From positions 1 to 47,980 of the forward strand of contig NZ_LDSL01000026.1 of the NCBI RefSeq assembly GCF_001476815.1: a DNA stretch of 47,980 nucleotides, read 5' to 3'. The notes below the pieces were generated by a model. The model was not told where the DNA came from and did not search any database. It saw nothing but the letters and a program-made list of their open reading frames with translations. The DNA comes from Pseudacidovorax intermedius (GTDB lineage Bacteria; Pseudomonadota; Gammaproteobacteria; Burkholderiales; Burkholderiaceae_C). Every line of letters starts with the position of its first letter. The first letter of the stretch is position 1. Shown piece after piece: positions 1 through 9,269 of this stretch. The translations under genes and the position numbers were made by a program.

Positions 1-939
1 GGCGCGCCTGTCGGCCGCCGCCTCCACGGGCGAGAAGCCACCGGGGGCGTTGATGCGCGCGATCTCGGCCAGTTCGTTCAGCGGCAGCTCGACCACGAGG
101 GCGCCGGCGGCCGACAGGCGCGCCAGGGCACGCTCGACGGCCCGCCCCACGGCCGGTTCGGCGCCGTCGAACATCAGCGCACGGGGCACCGCCAGACGCA
201 GTCCGGCCACGCCGTCGCGGCGGCGCACGGCCAGCGGCGCGTCGGCGATGGCACTGTCCATGGCGAGGCAGTCTTCCACCGTGCGCGCCATGGCGCAAAC
301 GGTGTCCAGCGAACGGGCCAGCTCGAAGGCACCGTCGCGGGGCGTACGGCGCTGCGTGTTCTTGAAGCCCACCAGCCCGCACAGCGCGGCCGGGATGCGG
401 ATGGAGCCGCCGGTGTCCGAACCCAGCGCGCCCACGGCCAGTCCCAACGCCACCGACACGGCCGCACCGCTGGAGGAGCCGCCCGGGATGCGCGCCACCT
501 GCGCATCGGCCGGGTTGCGCGGCGTGCCGCGGTGCGGGTTGATGCCCACGCCGGAGAAGGCGAACTCGGTCATGTTGGTCTTGCCGACGATGGCCGCGCC
601 CTGCCGCCGCAGGCGGGCGACCGCCGCGGCATCGCGCGCGGCGGGCGCCTCACCCTCGCACACCACCGAGCCGGCGAGCGTGGTTTCGCCGGCCACGTCG
701 TAGAGGTCCTTGACCGACACCGGCAGCCCGGCCAGCGGCGGCAGCGGCACGCCGGCGGCCTGCATCGCATCCGCATGGCGGGCGGCGGCGCGTGCGGCCT
801 CCGGGTAAAGGCGGGTGAACACATGGGCCGCCTCGGGGGCCGACGCGCCGTCGAGCACCTGCTCGATCAGCGCTTCATGCGTGAGCGCGCCAGCGGCGAT
901 GCGCTGGCGCAATTCGGCGAGAGGGGGAAGAAAAGTCAT
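1..939 (-). CDS. Amidase (amidase-signature family), C-terminus cut by window edge
   Basis: This gene encodes an amidase-signature hydrolase and is open to the left edge, so about 313 residues are visible. The catalytic triad elements can be read: the lysine in LPVSVKDLYDV, the glycine/serine-rich stretch PGGSSSGAAVSVA with the cis-serine, and the nucleophile-serine segment GSDTGGSIRIPA. The family hydrolyses amides of varied size (AtzF-, GatA- and indoleacetamide-hydrolase-like members), and substrate cannot be told from this fragment. It is less likely to be GatA, because no gatB or gatC is adjacent. The ATG at 939 begins MTFLPPLAEL. It lies 67 nt downstream of the small membrane-protein gene on the same strand, so the two may be cotranscribed. 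Confidence 0.88.
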   Translation of the reverse strand, partial: MTFLPPLAELRQRIAAGALTHEALIEQVLDGASAPEAAHVFTRLYPEAARAAARHADAMQAAGVPLPPLAGLPVSVKDLYDVAGETTLAGSVVCEGEAPAARDAAAVARLRRQGAAIVGKTNMTEFAFSGVGINPHRGTPRNPADAQVARIPGGSSSGAAVSVALGLAVGALGSDTGGSIRIPAALCGLVGFKNTQRRTPRDGAFELARSLDTVCAMARTVEDCLAMDSAIADAPLAVRRRDGVAGLRLAVPRALMFDGAEPAVGRAVERALARLSAAGALVVELPLNELAEIARINAPGGFSPVEAAADRRA

Positions 940-1006
940 GCGGGCGTTTCTAGCACGCCCCTGCTTGCCTCGGTGGCCCAACGGGCCCCGCGCGGCCCGG
1001 TGCCGC

Positions 1007-1357
1007 TCAGTCTTCGCGCCCCGCCGGCTTCGCGCTCACGTCGCTGACGTCGGCACCGAAGCCGCGGCGGCCGGCGGGCACCAGTTCGCCCCGGGCACGG
1101 GCCGCCATCTCGTCGGCCGCGGAGCGGGCAGGCTTGCGGGCCTCGGCCGCGGCGCGGAAGCGCTCGAAGCCGGCACGCGGGTCGAAGCGGCCGCCAAAGG
1201 CGGCCGCCCCCAGCGGCGACACGGGCTTGCCGGTGAGCCGCGCCCAGGCGCTGTGAACCATCCAGCCCAGTGCCAGCAGCAGCGCCACCACGGCGAGGCT
1301 CGCCGCGAAGACGAGGCCGAGGAACACGAGGACGAGACGGATCAGGAAGTTCATCAT
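1007..1357 (-). CDS. Small single-span membrane protein of unknown function
   Basis: The product has about 116 residues and I do not recognise the family. Residues 3-35 form one strongly hydrophobic segment (IRLVLVFLGLVFAASLAV and onward). It is followed by a charged, Ala/Arg-rich tail of about 75 residues that should be cytoplasmic or periplasmic and looks poorly ordered. Two adjacent ATGs at 1357 and 1354 can serve as start. A -10-like TAAGCT at 1366..1361 lies 3 nt before the first and 6 nt before the second, and no ribosome binding site is visible. The gene stands between the clpB terminator and the amidase gene and probably has its own promoter. Confidence 0.6.
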   Translation of the reverse strand: MMNFLIRLVLVFLGLVFAASLAVVALLLALGWMVHSAWARLTGKPVSPLGAAAFGGRFDPRAGFERFRAAAEARKPARSAADEMAARARGELVPAGRRGFGADVSDVSAKPAGRED

Positions 1358-1431
1358 GAAAGCTTAGTCGACCGGCATCCGCGAGGGTTCCGCATCGATA
1401 CGAATTGAAAAGAAGCATCGGCCGCCGACGC

Positions 1432-1471
1432 AGCCAAAAAAGAAGGCCCGCGCCCCGATGGGGCGCGGGCC
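1432..1471 (-). terminator. Rho-independent terminator of clpB
   Basis: A 12-bp perfect GC stem (1445-1456 paired with 1460-1471, 3-nt loop) is followed on the minus strand by TTCTTTTTT. It begins about 40 nt after the clpB stop codon. Confidence 0.92.
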
Positions 1472-1510
1472 AGGGGCGACATCCGCGACACGCCGGGCCG
1501 CCGCGCGATC

Positions 1511-4132
<2,622 letters not shown>

Positions 4133-4161
4133 GGTGGTGCAAAACCTCCGTATTGGGAGGG

Positions 4162-4189
4162 AGATTGGGCCCCCGGCCGGCGATTCAAG
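4162..4189 (-). promoter_or_regulatory. Sigma-32 (RpoH) heat-shock promoter of clpB
   Basis: On the minus strand CTTGAAT (4189..4183) is separated by 13 nt from CCCAATCT (4169..4162). The RpoH consensus is CTTGAAA, an 11-16 nt spacer, then CCCCATNT, so both elements deviate by one base. The site lies 30-57 nt upstream of the clpB start. No CIRCE element is present. Confidence 0.85.
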
Positions 4190-4327
4190 CCCGGCGCGGC
4201 GTCAAACCACGTGCTGGCTCAAAGTTCGCTTCTGATCCATTGGTGAAACCGTGAACCATTGCGACAACAACAGGCCCGAATCCTGCATGCGTTTTGGGTA
4301 CCCTCGCCTTTTCTCTGGAGCTTCCCC

Positions 4328-5317
4328 ATGTCCCTTCCGTCTCTCTCCCGCCTGGGCCTTGTGCGCCGCACCCTCGCCCTGGGCGCGCTGCTGGCCGTGG
4401 CCGGCATCGCCCAGGCGCAGACCAGCACGCCGATCCGCCTGCTGGTCGGCTTTCCGGCCGGCGCCGGCACCGATGCCCTGGCCCGCACCATCGCCGACAA
4501 GCTCAAGGACGAACTGGGCGCGCCGGTGGTGGTCGAGAACCGCGCCGGCGCCGGCGGCCAGATCGCCGCGCAACTGCTGAAGAACTCGCCGGCCGACGGC
4601 CACACCTTCTTCGTCTCACACGACCACACGATCTCGATCCTGCCGGCCGTGACCAAGAACCCCGGCTTCAACCCCGCCACCGACTTCACGCCCGTGGCCG
4701 GCATCGCCACCTTTGCCAACGTGCTGGCCGTCTCGGGCGGCACGCCGGCCAACAACATCCAGGAGTACGTCAACTGGGTCAAGACCAAGAAGGACGGCAA
4801 GGACTCCATCGGCGTGCCGGCGCCCGGCTCCATCCCCGTGTTCCTGACCCAACTCATCGGCAAGAAGTACGGCATCGACGTGCAGGCCGCGCCCTACCGC
4901 GGCGGCGCACCGCTGCTGGCGGACATGATGGGCAACCAGATCGCCGCGGGCATCGCCGGCGTGCCCGACCTGATGGAGCTGCAGCGCACCGGCAAGGTCC
5001 GCGTGGTGGCGGCCGTGGGCGCCAAGCGCGATCCGCTGCTGCCGCAGGTGCCCACCTTCACCGAACTGGGCTTCGACAACCTGGCCGACTATCCCTGGTA
5101 CGGCGTCTTCGCGCCGGTGGGCACGCCGCAGCCCGTCGTCGACAAGTTCGGCGCCGCGCTGCAGAAGGTGCTGGCCCAGCCCGACACCAAGAAGAAGCTC
5201 AGCGACATGGGCCTGCACGTCAACTACGAGTCGCAAGGCCAGTTCGCCGGCCGCGTGCGCAGCTACACCCAGACCTGGGAAGGCATCATCAAGGCGAGCG
5301 GCTTCCAGCCGCAATGA
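4328..5317 (+). CDS. Bug/TctC-family periplasmic solute-binding protein
   Basis: This is an extracytoplasmic binding protein of the tripartite tricarboxylate transporter family, which is greatly expanded in Burkholderiales. The product has 329 residues. Residues 1-27 form a signal peptide (positive LGLVRR, hydrophobic core, AQAQ cleavage site). The mature part shows family hallmarks: IRLLVGFPAGAGTDALAR, VVVENRAGAGG, the PYRGGAPLLADMMGNQI segment, and a C-terminal PTFTELGF block. The ATG at 4328 has GGAG 7 nt upstream, so I prefer it over upstream in-frame starts. No TctA or TctB membrane subunit is adjacent, which is normal for orphan Bug proteins. The ligand, probably a carboxylate, cannot be predicted. 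Confidence 0.93.
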   Translation: MSLPSLSRLGLVRRTLALGALLAVAGIAQAQTSTPIRLLVGFPAGAGTDALARTIADKLKDELGAPVVVENRAGAGGQIAAQLLKNSPADGHTFFVSHDHTISILPAVTKNPGFNPATDFTPVAGIATFANVLAVSGGTPANNIQEYVNWVKTKKDGKDSIGVPAPGSIPVFLTQLIGKKYGIDVQAAPYRGGAPLLADMMGNQIAAGIAGVPDLMELQRTGKVRVVAAVGAKRDPLLPQVPTFTELGFDNLADYPWYGVFAPVGTPQPVVDKFGAALQKVLAQPDTKKKLSDMGLHVNYESQGQFAGRVRSYTQTWEGIIKASGFQPQ

Positions 5318-5381
5318 GTGGACGAGGCCCGCACAGGGCCTCGCCGCGCCGGAGCGAAGCAGACGCGGCCCTGGCCCCACC

Positions 5382-5412
5382 AGCCCCCGGCGCAACGCCG
5401 CGGGGCTTTTTT
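5382..5412 (+). terminator. Rho-independent terminator after the Bug gene
   Basis: The GC stem AGCCCC-CGGCG pairs with CGCCG-(C)-GGGGCT around a CAA loop, with one bulged base, and is followed by six T residues (5407-5412). It starts 65 nt after the stop codon. Confidence 0.88.
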
Positions 5413-5452
5413 GTCGCCCGCGGCATCGATCCGGGGCACAACGCCCCATTCC

Positions 5453-5932
5453 TCAGGCGTTGGGCAGGTGCAGGCCCCAGCGCGCCAGCGCGTCGTCGTC
5501 GCTCACGCGGGCATCGACCCAGCGGGCCCCTTCGGGCGTGGACTCCTTCTTCCAGAACGGCGCCTGCGTCTTGAGGTAGTCCATCAGGAACTCGCAGGCC
5601 TGGAAGCTCTGGCCGCGGTGGGCCGAGACCACCGCCACCATCATGATCTGGTCCGTGGGCGCCAGCGGGCCCACACGGTGCACCACCCGCGCGCCCAGGA
5701 TGTCGAAGCGGCGGTGCGCCTCGTCGATCATGGCCTCGATGGACGACTCGGTCATGCCCGGATAGTGCTCCAGCGTCATCGCCGCCACGGTGCTGCCCTC
5801 GCTGTGGTCGCGCACGGTGCCGACGAAGGAGCACACGGCGCCGATGCCCGCCTGGCCGGCCCGCAATTGCGCCACCTCGGCGGAAAGGTCGAAGTCCTGG
5901 GTCTGGATGCGCACGCGCGGGGCAACGGTCAT
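5453..5932 (-). CDS. moaE: Molybdopterin synthase catalytic subunit MoaE
   Basis: MoaE is the large subunit of molybdopterin synthase. It converts cyclic pyranopterin monophosphate to molybdopterin using sulfur carried on the C-terminal glycine of MoaD. The product has 159 residues from the ATG at 5932. Visible family blocks are FVGTVRDH, LEHYPGMTE, IVHRVG-like VVHRVGPLAP, VAVVSAHR and the conserved lysine segment YLKTQAPFWKKE. An in-frame GTG at 5938 is an alternative start. Its partner moaD is on the same strand but 1.25 kb upstream, separated by a plus-strand gene. moaE therefore needs its own promoter; only a weak -10-like CAGAAT (5944..5939) is visible, 6 nt before the ATG. Confidence 0.96.
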   Translation of the reverse strand: MTVAPRVRIQTQDFDLSAEVAQLRAGQAGIGAVCSFVGTVRDHSEGSTVAAMTLEHYPGMTESSIEAMIDEAHRRFDILGARVVHRVGPLAPTDQIMMVAVVSAHRGQSFQACEFLMDYLKTQAPFWKKESTPEGARWVDARVSDDDALARWGLHLPNA

Positions 5933-5957
5933 GCGCACATTCTGCCGCGCCGCCGTT

Positions 5958-6070
5958 TAGACTCGCGCCCCATGGCCCTGCGCATGCTCTCGTCCCCGAA
6001 CGCCCGGCGTCCCGCCGGCGGCAGGACGCCGCACGCCGCGGCCAAAGCCAAAAAAGTCCAGCTCATCTGA
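5958..6070 (+). CDS. Candidate leaderless 32-residue leader peptide upstream of the DapA-like gene
   Basis: A hexamer TAGACT (5958-5963) lies 8 nt before an ATG at 5972, the same spacing as at nadK and pth. The reading frame 5972-6070 encodes 32 residues ending AAAKAKKVQLI. The three lysines are all AAA, although neighbouring genes almost always use AAG. The stop codon lies inside the left arm region of two interleaved inverted repeats. This arrangement resembles a leader peptide of an attenuator. There is no protein-level evidence and the ORF may be fortuitous in GC-rich DNA. Confidence 0.3.
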
Positions 6071-6114
6071 CCGGAGCTGCGGCTGCCGTCGTCGGATGAG
6101 CGACACGGCAGCCG
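6006..6114 (+). promoter_or_regulatory. Structured leader with interleaved inverted repeats upstream of the DapA-like gene
   Basis: Three perfect inverted repeats are packed here. The first is GGCGTCC 6006-6012 with GGACGCC 6024-6030. The second is GCTCATC 6061-6067 with GATGAGC 6095-6101. The third is CGGCTGCCGT 6080-6089 with ACGGCAGCCG 6105-6114. The second and third interleave, so they can form only as alternatives or as a pseudoknot. No T-run follows on the plus strand, so translational control is likelier than termination. On the minus strand the second hairpin is followed after 5 nt by TTTTTT, so it could also act as a terminator in that direction. Confidence 0.4.
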
Positions 6115-6206
6115 GGGGCCGCAGCAGTGGCCCGCCCGTTTCCCCGCACGCACATCCTTCGCCGGTCCGTCCTCGGTCGGACCCCTCGTTGCCAAGGAAA
6201 AAGCAC

Positions 6207-7121
6207 GTGCCGTCCCTTCCCTCCTCTTCCGTCGCCGACCCCACCCCGCCCGACTTCTCGGGCCTGTGGGTCGCCCTCGTCACGCCCTTCCGTGCCGATG
6301 GCGCGGTGGACCATGCGGCCCTGGCCGCCCTGGCGCGGCGCCTCGCGGCGGCGCCCATCGCCGGCTTCGTGGTCTGCGGCTCCACCGGCGAGGCGGCCGC
6401 CCTCGACGAGCCGGAGCAGGACGCGGTGCTGGCCACTGTGGCGGAGGCCGCGCCGGGCGTGCGCCGCATCATGGGCGTGTCGGGCCATCACCTGGGCCGC
6501 ACGGCGGCGCGGCTGGGCAGCCTGGCGGGCGCCGGGCTGGCCGGCGTGCTGCTGCCGGCGCCGGTCTACATCCGTCCGTCGCAGGCCGGCCTGCTGGACT
6601 GGTTCGGCCAGCTGGCGGACCGGAGCCCGGCGCCGGTGCTGATCTACGACATTCCCTACCGCACCGGCAGCACGCTCGCGCGCGAGACCTTGCTGGCGCT
6701 GGCCGCCCATCCCCGCATCGCCGGCATCAAGGACTGCGGCGGCGACGCGGACAAGACCCGCGCCCTGATCGCCGACGGCCGCTTGCAGGTGCTGGCGGGC
6801 GAGGACGCGAACATCTTCGCGACGGTGGCCGAAGGCGGCGCCGGCGCCATCGCGGCGAGTGCCCACGTGCACACGGCCCGCCTCGCCCGCGTGATCGCGC
6901 TGCTGCGCGACGACCGGCTGGCCGAGGCGCGGGCGCTGTGGCAGCCGCTGCTGCCGCTGATGGAGGCGCTGTTCGCCGAGCCCAATCCCGGCCCGATGAA
7001 GGCGCTGCTGGCGGCCCGCGGCGAGATGGCCGCGGTGTTGCGTGCGCCGATGACGGCGGCGAGCGAGGCGCTGTGCGCCCGCCTGCAGGCGCTGGATGCC
7101 GCGGTGGACGCGGCGGGCTGA
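6207..7121 (+). CDS. Dihydrodipicolinate synthase (DapA) family aldolase
   Basis: This is a class I Schiff-base aldolase of the DHDPS/NAL superfamily. The GTG at 6207 gives 304 residues, close to the family's ~292, with AAGGA 8 nt upstream. Residues upstream of it are proline/serine-rich and unlike the family. Key positions are present: the substrate-binding CGSTGE motif, the proton-relay tyrosine and arginine in IYDIPYRTG, and the Schiff-base lysine in IAGIKDCGGD. Authentic DapA usually has GTTGE; here the first threonine is serine. It may make dihydrodipicolinate for lysine and peptidoglycan, or be a paralogue acting on another 2-oxo acid. It lies opposite to and between moaD and moaE. Confidence 0.85.
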   Translation: MPSLPSSSVADPTPPDFSGLWVALVTPFRADGAVDHAALAALARRLAAAPIAGFVVCGSTGEAAALDEPEQDAVLATVAEAAPGVRRIMGVSGHHLGRTAARLGSLAGAGLAGVLLPAPVYIRPSQAGLLDWFGQLADRSPAPVLIYDIPYRTGSTLARETLLALAAHPRIAGIKDCGGDADKTRALIADGRLQVLAGEDANIFATVAEGGAGAIAASAHVHTARLARVIALLRDDRLAEARALWQPLLPLMEALFAEPNPGPMKALLAARGEMAAVLRAPMTAASEALCARLQALDAAVDAAG

Positions 7122-7184
7122 TCGTGGCCTGTGGGCGGACGCCGTGGGCGGTCGGTGCGCGTGGAGGCGGCCCGGTCTGCAGGC

Positions 7185-7445
7185 TCAGCCGCCGGTGACC
7201 GGCGGGAAGAAGGCGACCTCTGCGCCGTCGCGCAGGGCGGCGTCCTCCTTCGCCATCAGCTGGTCGACCGCCATGCGCACCGCGCGGCCGCGCGCCAGTG
7301 CCGAGGCGTAAGGCTCGCCGCGCGCGATCAGTTCGTCGCGCAGCGCGCCGAGCGTCGCCGCGGTGGTCTGCGCGCTTTCCTCGCCGCGCCCGAGCGTCTC
7401 GCGGATCGAGGCGAAGTAGCGCAGCTGCACGGTCTTGTCGCTCAT
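7185..7445 (-). CDS. moaD: Molybdopterin synthase sulfur-carrier subunit MoaD
   Basis: MoaD is the small ubiquitin-like sulfur carrier of molybdopterin synthase. The product has 86 residues with the typical VQLRYFASIRETLG opening, an AVDQ strand segment, and the required C-terminal Gly-Gly (FFPPVTGG), which is adenylated by MoeB and thiocarboxylated. The ATG at 7445 overlaps the moeA stop as ATGA, so translation is probably coupled. moaE does not follow directly, unlike in most related operons. Confidence 0.95.
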   Translation of the reverse strand: MSDKTVQLRYFASIRETLGRGEESAQTTAATLGALRDELIARGEPYASALARGRAVRMAVDQLMAKEDAALRDGAEVAFFPPVTGG

Positions 7446-8731
7446 GCCAGCCACGCCGAGAAGGGAATGAAGCGCACCGTGTCGCCGGCCGCGATGGCCT
7501 GGCCGCCGGGGTTGTCGATCACGCCGTCGCCCCACACGGTGGAGGTGAGCACGCCCGAGCTCTGGTTGGCGAAGAGTTCGAGCCGGCCGTCGGCCCCGAT
7601 GCGCGCGCGCAGGAACTCGCGCCGCCGGTCGGGCCGCGGCCAGTCGAAGCCCGCCATCATCTGCACCGCGGCCGGCACGGTGTGGCGCGCGCCCAGCAGC
7701 GCCATCAGGAAGGGCCGCACCAGCAGCAGGAAGGTCATGAAGCTCGAGACCGGGTTGCCCGGCAGCCCGCAGACGTGGCACAGGTCGCGCCCGCCTTCTT
7801 CGATGGCCGGCCGCGCGATGGTGCCGCAGGCGAAGGGCTTGCCCGGCTTGATGGCCAGCGCCCAGTGCTCCAGCGTGCCGAGCGACTGCACGGCGGCCTT
7901 CACGTGGTCTTCCTCGCCGACGGACACGCCGCCGGTGGTGATGATCAGGTCGTTCTGCGAGGCGGCGGCGCGCAGGCCGTCGATGGTGGCCTCCAGCCGG
8001 TCGGGCACCAGGCCCAGGTCCTGCACCTCGCAGCCCATGCGCAGCAACAGCGCGCGCAGGAAGAAGCGGTTGGAGTTGTAGATGGCGCCGGGCGGCATGG
8101 CCTCGGGCGCGATGGTGCCGGGCATGACCAGTTCGTCGCCGGTGGAGAGCATCGCCACCCGCGGCCGGCGGCGCACCGGCAACGTGGCGAAGCCGATGCT
8201 GGCCGCCAGGCCCAGGGCCTGCGGCGTGAGGCGCTGGCCGGCGGTCAGCACCACGCTGCCGCGCTGCACGTCCTCGCCGGCGCGGCGGATCCATTGGCCG
8301 GCCTGCGGCACGGCCTGCACGCGCACCCGGCCCAGGCTGCCGTCTTCGGCCAGGGCTTCGGTGTCTTCCTGCATGACCACCGCGTCTGCACCTTGCGGGA
8401 TGGGCGCGCCAGTGAAGATGCGCGCCGCCGTACCCGCTGCCAGGGGTTCGCCGGTGCTGCCGGCCGGGATGCGCTGCGCCACGCGCAGTTCGGCGCCCGG
8501 CGCCGCGCAGTCGGCCGTGCGCACCGCATAGCCGTCCATGGCGCTGTTGTCGGTCGGGGGCACCGTCAGCGCGGCGATCAGGTCCTTCGCCAGCACGCGG
8601 CCGTCGGCGTCGAAGGTGTTGCAGTCCTCGATGGCGGCGAGCGGCTGCGCCTGGGCCAGCAGGCGCGCGAGCGCCTCGTCCAGCGGCATCAGGGGGCGGC
8701 GACCGGCGGGGTTGGCGTTGGCGTCAGGCAT
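7442..8731 (-). CDS. moeA: Molybdopterin molybdenumtransferase MoeA
   Basis: MoeA inserts molybdate into adenylated molybdopterin to form Mo-molybdopterin. The 429-residue protein carries the MoeA N-terminal signature PPTDNSAMDGYAV and the GxPIPQGADAVV block (FTGAPIPQGADAVVMQED). The MoCF-binding domain has STGDEL and TTGGVSVGEEDHVK, followed by the LPGNPVSSF motif, and a C-terminal domain IV is present. It overlaps mobB upstream by 8 nt and moaD downstream by 4 nt, consistent with a tightly coupled cofactor operon. Confidence 0.97.
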   Translation of the reverse strand: MPDANANPAGRRPLMPLDEALARLLAQAQPLAAIEDCNTFDADGRVLAKDLIAALTVPPTDNSAMDGYAVRTADCAAPGAELRVAQRIPAGSTGEPLAAGTAARIFTGAPIPQGADAVVMQEDTEALAEDGSLGRVRVQAVPQAGQWIRRAGEDVQRGSVVLTAGQRLTPQALGLAASIGFATLPVRRRPRVAMLSTGDELVMPGTIAPEAMPPGAIYNSNRFFLRALLLRMGCEVQDLGLVPDRLEATIDGLRAAASQNDLIITTGGVSVGEEDHVKAAVQSLGTLEHWALAIKPGKPFACGTIARPAIEEGGRDLCHVCGLPGNPVSSFMTFLLLVRPFLMALLGARHTVPAAVQMMAGFDWPRPDRRREFLRARIGADGRLELFANQSSGVLTSTVWGDGVIDNPGGQAIAAGDTVRFIPFSAWLA

Positions 8732-9269
8732 GGTGGTCGGGCTCGTAGACGAAGCGCTCGCCGCTGGCGAGCAGCCATTGCGCCACGCCGGCCGCGTCGT
8801 CGAGGTCGAACATCGGCAGGCCGGTGGGCTGCGGCAGGTTGTCTTTCGTGTCGGTGGCGATGGCGCACACGGCGCCGTCCTGCGGGTAGAGCGCCGGGCG
8901 CGGCGCCTGGCCCGGCTCGATGCGGCGCATGACCTCGATCTTGGGCAGGTCGCAGTGCTTGAAGCCTTCGACCAGCACCCAGTCCACGCCGTCCCACAGC
9001 TCGGCCAGCAGGCGGTGCACGTCCGGCTCGGCCGGCTGCTCGTATTCGCGCATCAGCGCCATGCGCCGGTCGGAGGCGACGAGCACCTCGAAGGCGCCGG
9101 CCTGGCGGTGGCGCCAGCTGTCCTTGCCGGGATGGTCGATGTCGAACTTGTGATGCGCATGCTTGATGACCGACACGCGCTGCCCGCGCTGGCGCAGTTC
9201 GGCGATGACCCGCTCGACCAGCGTGGTCTTGCCCGCCCCGGAGTAGCCGGCAAAGACCACGACCTTCAT
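8724..9269 (-). CDS. mobB: Molybdopterin-guanine dinucleotide biosynthesis protein MobB
   Basis: MobB is a GTP-binding accessory protein for conversion of Mo-molybdopterin to the guanine-dinucleotide form. The product has 181 residues, with the P-loop FAGYSGAGKTTLVERVI at the N-terminus, the family block VSVIKHAHHKFDIDHPGKDSWRHR (split here for length, a continuous conserved stretch near residues 33-56), and VLVEGFKH as the Walker-B-like region. The ATG at 9269 overlaps the thrC stop as ATGA. The 3' end overlaps moeA. It links the threonine and molybdenum-cofactor parts of the operon. Confidence 0.95.
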   Translation of the reverse strand: MKVVVFAGYSGAGKTTLVERVIAELRQRGQRVSVIKHAHHKFDIDHPGKDSWRHRQAGAFEVLVASDRRMALMREYEQPAEPDVHRLLAELWDGVDWVLVEGFKHCDLPKIEVMRRIEPGQAPRPALYPQDGAVCAIATDTKDNLPQPTGLPMFDLDDAAGVAQWLLASGERFVYEPDHHA

